NCBI RefSeq assembly: GCF_025642785.1
Contig: NZ_JANZKU010000008.1
Location: 124,001-188,000, forward strand
Reading direction: 5' to 3'
DNA from: Pseudomonas sp. RIT-PI-AD
GTDB lineage: Bacteria > Pseudomonadota > Gammaproteobacteria > Pseudomonadales > Pseudomonadaceae
DNA length: 64,000 bases
Below, one piece after another: positions 48,153-56,848 of this stretch. Position numbers and translations under genes: made by a program. Under the pieces are notes generated by a model. That model saw nothing but the letters and a program-made list of their open reading frames with translations, had not been told where the DNA came from and did no database searches. Each line of letters starts with the position of its first letter. The first letter of the stretch is position 1.

Positions 48153-49624
48153 ACCTCGCCGAGCTGGCCCGCGCCGGGCGTACGCCGGCGCTGCCGCTGC
48201 GGATCGAGCTGGCGGACGCCGCCGGTCCGGCCAGCCTGACCCTGCACCGGCTGTTGCGGGTATTGCCGGGCCAGCGCTACGTCGGCGTCGCCGAATGGCG
48301 GGGGCGCAAGGTGCTGGCCAAGCTGCTGGTGGGCACCAAGGCCGCCCGGCATTTCCAGCGCGAGCGCGAGGGCGCGCGCCTGCTGGCCGATCAGCGGTTG
48401 GCCACCCCGGCCCTGCTCGCCGAGGGCCTGGCGGAGGGGCAGGGCGGCTGGCTGCTCTTCGACTACCTGGCCGACGCCCACAGCCTGGCCGATGCCTGGT
48501 TGGACGTGGAGGCCCAGACGCCGCTGTCCGAGGCCCAGGCCGCGGTGCTCGGCGAGGCCCTGGCGGCCATCGCCGGCCTGCATGCCAAGGGGCTGTGGCA
48601 GGCCGACCTGCACCTCGACAACCTGCTGCGTCAGGACGACGTGCTGTACCTGATCGACGGCGGGGGCGTGCAGGCCGAGCAGCCCGGCCAGCCGCTTTCC
48701 CGCGAACGGGTGCTGGACAACCTGGGGGTGTTCTTCGCCCAGTTGCCGCCGGCCCTGGAGCCCTTCACCGAAGAACTGTTGGTGCACTACCTGCTGGCCA
48801 ACGGCGAGCATGCCCTGCCGCTGGAAGCCCTGCTGCAGCGGGTGGCGCGGGTACGCCGCTGGCGCCTGCGCGATTACCTGCGCAAGGTCGGCCGCGATTG
48901 CAGCCTGTTCAGCGCGCGGATCGGCGCCTTCGGCCTGCGCGTGGTCCGTCGCGACTGCGAGGGCGCGCTCGACGCCCTGCTGGCCGACCCCGACCCGTTG
49001 GTGGACGCGGGGCACCTGTTCAAGACGGGCGGCGCCGCCAGCGTGGCCAGGGTCGATCGCCAAGGCCGTTCCTGGCTGGTCAAGCGCTACAACGTGAAGA
49101 ACCCCGCCCATTGGCTGAAACGCTTCTGGCGACCCAGCCGCGCCTGGCACAGCTGGTACGAGGGCAATCGCCTGGCGTTTCTCGGGATCGCCACCCCGCG
49201 CCCGCTGGCGGTGCTGGAGCGGCGTTTCTGCTGGCTGCGCGGACGCGCGTACCTGATTACCGAATATGTGCCGGGTGACGATATAATCGCGCGCTTCCAG
49301 CCCTACCTCGCGGCGAACGCAGGCGTTCCGCCGGAATCCGAGCTGGTCGCCCTGGATCGTCTGTTCGCCGCGCTGATCCGCGAGCGCATCAGCCATGGCG
49401 ACCTCAAGGGGCATAACCTGTTGTGGGAAGGGGACCCCGAAGGCGGGCGCTGGTCGATGATCGACCTGGACGCCATGTGCCAACACCGCAGTCCGCGCCG
49501 CTTCGCCCGCGCCTATGCCCGCGACCGCGCCCGCTTCCTGCGCAACTGGCCGGCGGACAGCGGGTTGTACCGGCTGCTCGACGCACGTATTCCCGTAGCC
49601 AGCGTCAGCGCCGACCCGGCCTGA
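48149..49624 (+). CDS. Double kinase-fold LPS core protein
   Basis: This 491-residue protein contains two kinase-like domains. The N-terminal one (about 1-220) has RKVLAKLLVG, GLWQADLHLDNLL and LYLIDGGGVQ. The C-terminal one (about 285-480) has SWLVKRYNVKNP, ISHGDLKGHNLLW and SMIDLDAMC. Both keep the Lys, catalytic Asp and metal-binding Asp. It matches the position of the fourth kinase-like gene of the P. aeruginosa core cluster. Its target is presumably core sugars, but unproven. The start overlaps the preceding stop by 4 bp. Confidence 0.78.
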   Translation: MNLAELARAGRTPALPLRIELADAAGPASLTLHRLLRVLPGQRYVGVAEWRGRKVLAKLLVGTKAARHFQREREGARLLADQRLATPALLAEGLAEGQGGWLLFDYLADAHSLADAWLDVEAQTPLSEAQAAVLGEALAAIAGLHAKGLWQADLHLDNLLRQDDVLYLIDGGGVQAEQPGQPLSRERVLDNLGVFFAQLPPALEPFTEELLVHYLLANGEHALPLEALLQRVARVRRWRLRDYLRKVGRDCSLFSARIGAFGLRVVRRDCEGALDALLADPDPLVDAGHLFKTGGAASVARVDRQGRSWLVKRYNVKNPAHWLKRFWRPSRAWHSWYEGNRLAFLGIATPRPLAVLERRFCWLRGRAYLITEYVPGDDIIARFQPYLAANAGVPPESELVALDRLFAALIRERISHGDLKGHNLLWEGDPEGGRWSMIDLDAMCQHRSPRRFARAYARDRARFLRNWPADSGLYRLLDARIPVASVSADPA

Positions 49625-49637
49625 CGCGGCTGCAAGG

Positions 49638-49657
49638 GCTCCGCCAGCGGGCGGAGC
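49638..49657 (+). terminator. Hairpin after the kinase genes
   Basis: GCTCCGCC-AGCG-GGCGGAGC is a perfect 8-bp stem 13 bp after the double-kinase stop. A second stem (49677-49683 with 49694-49700) follows before the carbamoyltransferase gene. Neither has a T-run; they may divide the long core operon into segments. Confidence 0.5.
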
Positions 49658-49721
49658 GACCCATATAAACGACCGCCGCGGCTTCGCTTATCGAGCCGCG
49701 CTGTTTGAAGAGGCTTTATCT

Positions 49722-51476
49722 GTGGCATTGACGATCCTCGGCCTATCCGGCGCCCTGAGCCATGACCCCTCGGCGGCGCTGTACATCGACGGCAAGCTGA
49801 TCGCCGCCGCCGAAGAAGAACGCTTCGTGCGCGACAAGCACGCGAAGAACCGCATGCCCTACGAGTCGGCGAAGTTCTGCCTGGAACAGGCCGGGATCAC
49901 CCCCGCCGACGTCGACGTGGTGGCGATCCCCTTCGCCCCCATCAGCCTGTTCGGCAAGGCCCGCTGGCACTACGCCAAGCGCTATTTCTACGCGCCGGAC
50001 CGTGCCCTCGACGCGATCCTGATGGGCAACCGCCGCTACAAGCGCTACCGCCGCAAGATCCTCTGGTGCCTGGAGCAGCTCGGCTTCGACGCGAAGAAGG
50101 TCACGCTCGAACCGGTCGAGCACCACCTGGCCCACGCCTCCAGCGCCTACCACTGCTCCGGCTTCAAGGAAAAGACCGCGATCCTCGGCATCGACGGCAA
50201 GGGCGAGTACGCCACCACCTTCTTCGGCTATGGCGAGAACGGCGTCATCCACAAGCTCAAGGAATTCTACGATCCGGATTCCCTGGGCGGCCTGTACGGC
50301 GCCATCACCGAGTTCCTCGGCTTCGAGATGCTCGACGGCGAGTTCAAGGTGATGGGCATGGCGCCCTACGGCGACGCGGCGAAGTACGATTTTTCCCGCC
50401 TGGCGAGCTTCGAGAACGGCGAGCTGGTGATCAACACCGAATACGCCAACGTCATCGGCTTGCGGCGCTACAAGGAAAACGGCAAGGGTTTCTATTTCTC
50501 GCCCAAGCTCATCGAGTGGCTGGGGCCGAAGCGCCAGGGCGACATCGCCGACGACCCCTACATCCATTACGCGGCGAGCATGCAGGCACTGTTCGAGAAG
50601 CTCGCCCTGGAGATGATGGATTACTACCTGGGCGACATCATCCGCGAGACCGGCAAGATCGCCTTCGCCGGCGGCTGCGCGCTGAACGTCAAGCTCAACC
50701 AGAAGATCATCGCCCGCGAAGAGGTCAAGGAGCTGTTCGTGCAGCCGGCCTCGGGCGACGCCGGCACCGCGGTGGGCGCCGCCGCCTATGTGTCGCAGCG
50801 CCGTGGCGTGCCGGTGGAGAAGATGGAACACGTCTACCTCGGCCCGTCCTACAGCAACGAGGACGTGATCGCCGCCTGCGCGCGGCACCCGCACAAGCCG
50901 GTGTGGAAGAAGATCGACGACATGCCCCGGCGCATCGCGCGGATCATGGTGGCCGGCAACCCGGTGGCCTGGTTCCAGGGCCGCATGGAGTTCGGCCCAC
51001 GCGCCCTCGGCGGGCGTTCGATCGTCGGCTGCCCGAGCAGCGCCGGGGTCGCCGACCGGATCAACGAGCAGATCAAGTTCCGTGAGCGCTGGCGGCCGTT
51101 CTGCCCGTCGATGCTGGATACCGTGGGCCCGCAGATGCTCAAGGTCGACCACCCGTCGCCCTTCATGACCTTCACCTTCGAGGTGCACGAGGAGTGGAAG
51201 AGCCGCGTGCCCGAAGTGGTGCACGAGGACGGCACCTCCCGCGCCCAGGTGCTCAAGCGCGACTACAACCCGCGCTACTACGACATGATGAAGGAGCTGG
51301 AGAACCTCACCGGCAACGGCGTATCCCTGAACACCTCGCTGAATCGCCGTGGCGAGCCGATGGTCTGCTCGCCCACCGATGCGCTGAACATGTTCTACGG
51401 GTCCGACCTGCGTTACCTGATCATGGAAGACATCCTGGTGGTCAAGGATGGCATGGACTGGCATGAGCCGGTCTGA
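49722..51476 (+). CDS. wapO: LPS core carbamoyltransferase
   Basis: This NodU/CmcH-family O-carbamoyltransferase probably carbamoylates inner-core heptose using carbamoyl phosphate, a known feature of Pseudomonas LPS core. The 584-residue protein has the metal-binding EHHLAHASSAYHCSGF motif at about 133-148, GIDGKGEYATT and FAGGCALNVKLNQ. The C-terminal Sua5-like part has WFQGRMEFGPRALGGRS. The start is a GTG at 49722. The symbol is that recalled for the P. aeruginosa gene in this position. Confidence 0.9.
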   Translation: MALTILGLSGALSHDPSAALYIDGKLIAAAEEERFVRDKHAKNRMPYESAKFCLEQAGITPADVDVVAIPFAPISLFGKARWHYAKRYFYAPDRALDAILMGNRRYKRYRRKILWCLEQLGFDAKKVTLEPVEHHLAHASSAYHCSGFKEKTAILGIDGKGEYATTFFGYGENGVIHKLKEFYDPDSLGGLYGAITEFLGFEMLDGEFKVMGMAPYGDAAKYDFSRLASFENGELVINTEYANVIGLRRYKENGKGFYFSPKLIEWLGPKRQGDIADDPYIHYAASMQALFEKLALEMMDYYLGDIIRETGKIAFAGGCALNVKLNQKIIAREEVKELFVQPASGDAGTAVGAAAYVSQRRGVPVEKMEHVYLGPSYSNEDVIAACARHPHKPVWKKIDDMPRRIARIMVAGNPVAWFQGRMEFGPRALGGRSIVGCPSSAGVADRINEQIKFRERWRPFCPSMLDTVGPQMLKVDHPSPFMTFTFEVHEEWKSRVPEVVHEDGTSRAQVLKRDYNPRYYDMMKELENLTGNGVSLNTSLNRRGEPMVCSPTDALNMFYGSDLRYLIMEDILVVKDGMDWHEPV

Positions 51477-51497
51477 GCCCTCCCGGGGTTTCGCAGC

Positions 51498-52670
51498 GTG
51501 AGCCCGCCGGTCGGGGACGTGCCGGTGGAGGAGCCGTCGGGCGCGCCGCGCGCGCGCCGGGACGGGCCGCGGGTGTTGCAGTTCTGCCATGGCTACGACG
51601 GTCCCTTCCTGGACTGCGCCCGGCAGTACGCGAGCCTGTTCGCGGGGACACCTTACGCGGTGACCACCGTCTACCTCACCGGCGCGCCGAGCGCGGCGGT
51701 GGAGCGGGGTTCGGCCTCCGACGAGGTGATCTTCCTCGACTACAGCAGCCGCGACGTACGCGGCCTCAAGCTGAAGGCCATCGCCGATCTGCGCCGCCTG
51801 CTGCGCGGGCGGGATTTCCGTTTCTGCATCGCCCACCGTTTCAAGCCGGTCTACGTGGCGCTGTTGGCCAGTACGTTGCCGGTGATCGGCGTGCACCACG
51901 CCTTCGGCGACTACCGGCGCCTGTCGCGGCGCCTGTTCGCCCGGCTGTTCCGCGCACGCCTGAGCCTGCTCGGCGTTTCCAACGCGGTGCGCGACGACAT
52001 GCGGGCGTGCCTGCCGGATTGGCCGGCCGAGCGCATCGAAACCCTTTACAACCGCCTGGACCGCCATGCCGTGCAGGGCGCCCTGCTGGAGCCAGGCGAG
52101 GCGCGGCGTGCCTTGGGCCTGCCGGAAACGGCCTGGATCCTGGGCAACGTCGGCCGCCTGCATCCGGACAAGGACCAGGCCACCCTGATCCGCGCCTTCG
52201 CCCAGGCCCTGCCCGGGCTGCCCGCCGGCAGCCTGCTGGCGATCATGGGCAGCGGGCGCCTGGAGTCTGAGCTGAACGCCCTGGCCGACCGGTTGGGCGT
52301 TGCCGGCCAGGTGCGCTTCCTCGGCCAGGTGGCGGATGCGCGGCATTATTTCCGGGCCTTCGACCTGTTCGTCCTGAGTTCCGACCACGAGCCTTTCGGC
52401 ATGGTGTTGCTCGAGGCGATGGCCGCGGGCGTGCCGGTGGTGGGCAGCGATTGCGGCGGCGCGCCCGAGGTGCTGGAAGGCGCGGGCACCTGTTTCCCCT
52501 TGGGCGACGTCGTGGCCCTGGCGGCCGCGTTGACGCAGGCCTCGCGCCGGGAAGCGGCGCAGGTGGAGGACGAGCGCCGGCGCCAGCTCCAGCGGTTGGA
52601 CGCGCTGTTTTCCGATGCCGCGGCGCGACAGCGTTTCTGGACGCTGCCGATGACCGCCGGCTATCGCTGA
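51498..52670 (+). CDS. wapH: LPS core glycosyltransferase, WapH-like (GT4)
   Basis: This 390-residue GT4 transferase has a typical C-terminal half with GNVGRLHPDKDQATLIRAF and DHEPFGMVLLEAMAAGVPVVG, the conserved E-x7-E pattern. Its place after the carbamoyltransferase matches P. aeruginosa wapH, which adds an outer-core glucose. The start is a GTG at 51498, and the first 20 residues are poorly conserved, so a slightly later start is possible. The next ATG follows 8 bp after the stop. Confidence 0.82.
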   Translation: MSPPVGDVPVEEPSGAPRARRDGPRVLQFCHGYDGPFLDCARQYASLFAGTPYAVTTVYLTGAPSAAVERGSASDEVIFLDYSSRDVRGLKLKAIADLRRLLRGRDFRFCIAHRFKPVYVALLASTLPVIGVHHAFGDYRRLSRRLFARLFRARLSLLGVSNAVRDDMRACLPDWPAERIETLYNRLDRHAVQGALLEPGEARRALGLPETAWILGNVGRLHPDKDQATLIRAFAQALPGLPAGSLLAIMGSGRLESELNALADRLGVAGQVRFLGQVADARHYFRAFDLFVLSSDHEPFGMVLLEAMAAGVPVVGSDCGGAPEVLEGAGTCFPLGDVVALAAALTQASRREAAQVEDERRRQLQRLDALFSDAAARQRFWTLPMTAGYR

Positions 52671-52678
52671 GGGCCGCC

Positions 52679-53953
52679 ATGAGCCAGCCGCCCCTCGACG
52701 ACAACCCCTGGCGCGCCAAGGCCCGGGCCCTGGACCGCTACCGCTGGCAATTGCTGCGGGAGCGCCACGGGCTGTTCGGCAGCCTGCTGCGATTTGTCCG
52801 CGAGGCCTGGTTCGACCTGTTGTTCGGCTGGCGTGCGCGGCGGCGCCTGGACGATGGGGTACAGACGCTGGCCTGCGAACTGCTGCTCCTGCAATCGGCG
52901 CCCAAGGTCATCGCGTTCCAGCGCAAACGGTTGCTGATCGACACCCTGAGGGCGCGCGGTCACCTGCTGCTGGAGACCGCCCTCGACGAGCCGGCGCGCC
53001 TGCTCGCCGGCCGCTGCCTGGCCGCGCCCCCCTATCCGGTGCCCTTGCGGTATTTCGGCTATGCCGCCCACGCCCAATGGCTGGAGCGCCGCTACCAGCC
53101 CCGGCTCTTGCTGAACGACCGCAACGGCAGCTTCTACGTGCCGTTCCTGCGCCTGGCGCTGAACGCGCGCGGCGCCTTGCTGGTGCACCTGGCCCACGCC
53201 AGCACGGTCGAGGGATCGCGGCGGCTGGGCATGAACGACTATGACTACTACCTGCTGTTCGGCCGCAGTTCGCTGGAAGCGCTGCTGGCGCGGCGCCTGC
53301 GTTTCGGCAGTTCGCGGGCGGTGCTGTGCGGCTCGCACATGATCGACGGCAGCTACGAACTGCCGCCGCCGCAGATGGGCGAGCGAACCCTATTGTTGCT
53401 GGGGGTCGGCCCGGACAAGGAAAAGCTGCCGGGCTATCGCCGCACCTATCGCCTGCTGCGCGAATGGGCGCAACGCCATCCCGAGCAGCGTTTGCTGGTC
53501 AAGGCGCATCCGCGCAGTTCCGCCACCTTCTGGCGCGAGGCCGCCGCCAGCCTGGGCAACGTCGAGCTGCTCCCCCCGGGCTGTGGGCTCGCCGATGCGC
53601 TGGCCCGGGCCTCGGCGGTGTTCAGCGTGATCTCCAACGCGGTGATCGAGGCCACCCTCGCGGGCAGGCCGGTGATTTATGTGAACGTTTCCCAGGAAAC
53701 GGATATCTTCCAGCAGGAGCGTTTCTTCGGCCCGGCGGTGCGGGACCTGCCTACTCTGGAATCGCGCCTGCGGGCGCTGGAGCACGACTATCCGATGGAA
53801 GTGGAAAAAGCGCGTCAGTTCTGTGAATACCATCTGGCGCATCGCGTCGCCGGCCTGGCCAATACCCTGGAAGTCCTTGAGGCCCTGCTGCAAGGCCGGC
53901 CGCAAAGCATCGCCAGCCATCCGTTGCCCGCCGCGCCTTCCGGTTCGGTGTGA
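52679..53953 (+). CDS. Putative GT-B-fold core/capsule-type transferase
   Basis: I do not recognise a characterised homologue of this 424-residue protein. Its C-terminal half has VKAHPRSSATFWREAAASL and ASAVFSVISNAVIEATLAGRPVIYVN. This pattern is seen in GT-B enzymes such as CDP-glycerol glycerophosphotransferases and capsule polymerases (a nucleotide-binding half ending in a gene-dose Glu). The N-terminal half is basic and hydrophobic and has no clear motif. The surrounding genes place it in outer-core assembly. There is no counterpart in the P. aeruginosa PAO1 order as I recall it. Confidence 0.65.
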   Translation: MSQPPLDDNPWRAKARALDRYRWQLLRERHGLFGSLLRFVREAWFDLLFGWRARRRLDDGVQTLACELLLLQSAPKVIAFQRKRLLIDTLRARGHLLLETALDEPARLLAGRCLAAPPYPVPLRYFGYAAHAQWLERRYQPRLLLNDRNGSFYVPFLRLALNARGALLVHLAHASTVEGSRRLGMNDYDYYLLFGRSSLEALLARRLRFGSSRAVLCGSHMIDGSYELPPPQMGERTLLLLGVGPDKEKLPGYRRTYRLLREWAQRHPEQRLLVKAHPRSSATFWREAAASLGNVELLPPGCGLADALARASAVFSVISNAVIEATLAGRPVIYVNVSQETDIFQQERFFGPAVRDLPTLESRLRALEHDYPMEVEKARQFCEYHLAHRVAGLANTLEVLEALLQGRPQSIASHPLPAAPSGSV

Positions 53954-53989
53954 CATGCGCTTCCCTTCCTTTGCAGCGAGTTTCCGAGC

Positions 53990-54745
53990 GTGAGCGCCAA
54001 GCCGAACAAGGCCTGTTTTTTCGACCACGTCCTGGTGATCAACCTGGATTCCCGCGAGGACCGCTGGGCGGAGATGCAGCGGCAGTTCCAGCGTTTCGGC
54101 ATTCAGGGCGCCGAGCGGCTCTCGGCGATCCGCCCGGACCTGGACATCCTGCAGCGTCCGGAACTGGTCGAACTCCACGCCTTCCTGCGGCGTACCGACG
54201 GCGAAAGCCCGGGCCTGGCGAGCAAGGTGCGCGCCACCTGGGGTTGCATGCAGAGCCACCTGGACGCCTTGCGCCACGCGCAACGACAGGGCTGGCCCCA
54301 TGTGCTGATCCTCGAAGACGACTGTGTGTTCGAGTCCTACACGCTGCCGGTGCTGAACCGGGTCGAGCGGCAGCTGCGCGGGCAGGACTGGGACCTGCTC
54401 TACCTCGGCGGCACCCTGAAGAAGAAAGGCGGTCGCAAGACGGCCGTCTCCGCCAACCTGGCGCGCGTGTCGCGGGTCAGGCTGGCCCATGCCTACCTGG
54501 TCAGCGAGCGCCTCTATTCGCGGATTCTCGATGAGGCGGCGGCCTCTGGCCTGCCGCTGGATTGGTACTACTCGGAAGTCCTGCAACCGCAGGTGGCGAC
54601 CTTCATGGTCAAGCCGGTGCTGGCCAACCAGCGGTTGAACGACATGAGCGACATCGAGGCGGTCAGCCGCCGTCCCAAACTGAAATTCCGCAAGGCGCTC
54701 ACGCGCGGGTGGAGCCGAATCCGCTATTGGAGCGAGTTGAGTTGA
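53990..54745 (+). CDS. Family 25 LPS glycosyltransferase
   Basis: This 251-residue GT25 protein (the LgtB/LpsA-type LPS galactosyltransferase group) has VINLDSREDRWAEMQRQF near the start and GCMQSHLDAL near 85-94. The metal-binding LILEDDCVFE lies at about 106-115, where E109-D110-D111 act as the DxD-like site. It would add a sugar to the outer core. The start is a GTG at 53990. Its stop overlaps the waaL TTG by 4 bp. This family is not in the PAO1 core cluster as I recall it. Confidence 0.86.
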   Translation: MSAKPNKACFFDHVLVINLDSREDRWAEMQRQFQRFGIQGAERLSAIRPDLDILQRPELVELHAFLRRTDGESPGLASKVRATWGCMQSHLDALRHAQRQGWPHVLILEDDCVFESYTLPVLNRVERQLRGQDWDLLYLGGTLKKKGGRKTAVSANLARVSRVRLAHAYLVSERLYSRILDEAAASGLPLDWYYSEVLQPQVATFMVKPVLANQRLNDMSDIEAVSRRPKLKFRKALTRGWSRIRYWSELS

Positions 54746-56007
54746 ATCAAGCGGTATTGTCGCCATCCCTGGACACGCGCCGAACGGGCCAGGAGTTACC
54801 CATCCAGGGCGCCGCATCGGCTGCGGGTCGCGATTGGCTGGCCCTGTGGCTGGCCGCCGGGCTGCTCTGGTGGCTGGTCGGGATGCCGTTGCTGCCGTCC
54901 AGCAAGCATTATCACCAGGGATTGATGGCGCTGTTCTGGCTGCCCGGCGTGATCGCGTTGGTCCGCCATGCCTCCCTGCGCCGCGCCTGGCGCCAGCCGT
55001 TGGCCATCCTCCTGCTGCTGTTCACCGGCTGGTCGGCGCTGAGCTGGTTTTGGAGCCCGGCGGACATAGCCGGCGACGAGACCAAGATATTCCCCTATGT
55101 ACTGCTCGCCGCCAACGCGGTGATCGCCCTCGGCTGCCTGGCGCCGGCGTTGTTCTGGCGAACCCTGGCCCTGGCCTGCCTGCTCAACGGGCTCTGCGCC
55201 TGGGTCGCGCTGGGTTATTTCTACGGCTGGCAGGAGCACGGCTGGCGCGACCGGGTGGTCGGCACCGGCCTGCTCAACCACCCGATCCTCGGCGCCCAGG
55301 TGTTCACCGCCCTGGCGGTGTTGCTGGCGGGCCTGCGCCGCCATCTGCCGGCCGCGTTGCGCACTTGGGCCTGGTGCCTGGCCGGCTGTGGCTACCTGGG
55401 GTTCCTGGTCATGTGTCAGTCCAAGGGCCCTTGGCTGGCGGCGGCCATCACCGTGCTGCTGACGCCGCTGTGGTGGCGCGATACCCGCGCCGGCGTGGGC
55501 GTCGCGCTGTTCTCCGCGCTGGGCCTGTTCGCCTTCTGGATGTGGCCGGACTTCATGCTGCAACGGGGCCTCTCGTTTCGCCCGGAACTGTCCGACCAGG
55601 CCTGGCTGGAATTCCTCCGGCATCCGCTGCAGGGTATCGGTTTCGCCAGCGGCTACGTGCTCAAGGTGGGGCCGGACATGATCGCATTCGAACATGCGCA
55701 CAACGTCTACCTGCACATCGCCATCCGCTTGGGCGCGGTCGGCCTGGCGCTGTGGTTGGCGATGCAGCTCATGGCGTTCTGGCGCACCTGGCGCGCCCAT
55801 GCCGAGGTGGAGGCGCGCGCGCTGTGCGCCCTGCTGTGCTTCGCCGGGCTGGCGATGCTCACCGACGGCGTCGGCCCCTGGGTCAAGCCACGGGAAGAGT
55901 GGTTCTGCACCTGGCTGCCGCTGTTCCTGGTATTGGCCTGGCTGAGCATTCGCCGCCAGGCGCGCAGGGCCGACGAGGCTCGGGAGGTGGGCGGCAATCA
56001 TGCTTGA
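54742..56007 (+). CDS. waaL: O-antigen ligase WaaL
   Basis: This inner-membrane protein joins undecaprenyl-linked O-polysaccharide to the lipid A-core on the periplasmic side. The 421-residue protein has about 12 membrane segments and the Wzy_C-type motif EHAHNVYLHIAIRLGAVGLALW. H318 and H320 correspond to the functional His region of P. aeruginosa WaaL. I choose the TTG at 54742, overlapping the GT25 stop, behind GGAGCGAG; no ATG or GTG precedes the first membrane segment. Its substrate is probably the chain exported by Wzm/Wzt. Confidence 0.87.
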   Translation: MNQAVLSPSLDTRRTGQELPIQGAASAAGRDWLALWLAAGLLWWLVGMPLLPSSKHYHQGLMALFWLPGVIALVRHASLRRAWRQPLAILLLLFTGWSALSWFWSPADIAGDETKIFPYVLLAANAVIALGCLAPALFWRTLALACLLNGLCAWVALGYFYGWQEHGWRDRVVGTGLLNHPILGAQVFTALAVLLAGLRRHLPAALRTWAWCLAGCGYLGFLVMCQSKGPWLAAAITVLLTPLWWRDTRAGVGVALFSALGLFAFWMWPDFMLQRGLSFRPELSDQAWLEFLRHPLQGIGFASGYVLKVGPDMIAFEHAHNVYLHIAIRLGAVGLALWLAMQLMAFWRTWRAHAEVEARALCALLCFAGLAMLTDGVGPWVKPREEWFCTWLPLFLVLAWLSIRRQARRADEAREVGGNHA

Positions 56008-56848
56008 ACAGATCACCCAGGCGGCGCTGCGGCAGCGCTTGCAGGCGTTTCTCGACAGCGACCGGCATTTCGCCCGGATGCGCGGCAGTCACTCCGGACC
56101 GGTGGTGATCTTCGCCTCCGGCCCCTCCGCCGGGGCCTTCCCGCTGGAGCGCTACCGGCACCTGCCGATGTTCGCGGTGAACGGTTCCATCGTGCGGTTC
56201 GTCGAGCACGACATCCATCCCCTGTTCTACCTCTGCGACGACGCCGGCTTCGTCAGCGCGCGCTTGCCGCTGGCGGTGCAGGGCGTCGCCTGGGCGCAGC
56301 AGGCGGCATTCGGCTACGACGCCTTGAAGACCTTGCTGGAAATGGCGCCGGACAGCGTGGAAGGCCAGTCGGTCTACCTGATGCAGCGGGTCAACCGGCC
56401 GCTGGAAGGCGAGCCCTTGTCCAACCGCCGCTACTCCTGGAGCGTCCGCAACGACCCGGATATCGAGTGCGGCTTCTCGCTGTTACGGCAGAAGCCCAAC
56501 CGCATCGGTTTCAGCCGCGACATGTCCAAGGGGTATTTCGGCGGCCGCACCATTCCCTATGCGGGCCTGCAAATGGCCTATCACCTGGGCTTCGACAAGG
56601 TCTTCTTGGTGGGCTTCGATCTCAACGCCCACCCGGGGCGCTTCTACGAGCAGGGCGAGCAGGCGTTGAACAGTCGCCTCGACGACGACTACGGCGGCTA
56701 CATCCTGCCCAGCTTCGAGTTGATGGCGCGACGGGTGATCAACCCGGCGTTCCAGGTCTACAACCTGTCCGGCGAGAGCCGCCTGCCGGCGACCCTGGTG
56801 CCGAAGATCGGGCTGGATCAGCTCGACGAACTGCTCGCTTCCGTATAG
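56000..56848 (+). CDS. DUF115/WaaZ-like LPS core protein
   Basis: This 282-residue soluble protein has VVIFASGPSAGAFPLERY followed by FAVNGSI, and GFDKVFLVGFDLNAHPGRFYEQ. These resemble the nucleotide-binding parts of the DUF115 / GT42-like group that includes the E. coli core Kdo transferase WaaZ. It may be a sugar transferase of the outer core, but the reaction is unknown. It overlaps waaL by 8 bp at its start and the convergent kinase gene by 31 bp at its end. Confidence 0.68.
   Translation: MLEQITQAALRQRLQAFLDSDRHFARMRGSHSGPVVIFASGPSAGAFPLERYRHLPMFAVNGSIVRFVEHDIHPLFYLCDDAGFVSARLPLAVQGVAWAQQAAFGYDALKTLLEMAPDSVEGQSVYLMQRVNRPLEGEPLSNRRYSWSVRNDPDIECGFSLLRQKPNRIGFSRDMSKGYFGGRTIPYAGLQMAYHLGFDKVFLVGFDLNAHPGRFYEQGEQALNSRLDDDYGGYILPSFELMARRVINPAFQVYNLSGESRLPATLVPKIGLDQLDELLASV

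Noticed and set aside
56000-56848. Assignment of this gene as WaaZ
   Set aside because: Only the nucleotide-binding pattern is shared; the similarity is too weak for a symbol.
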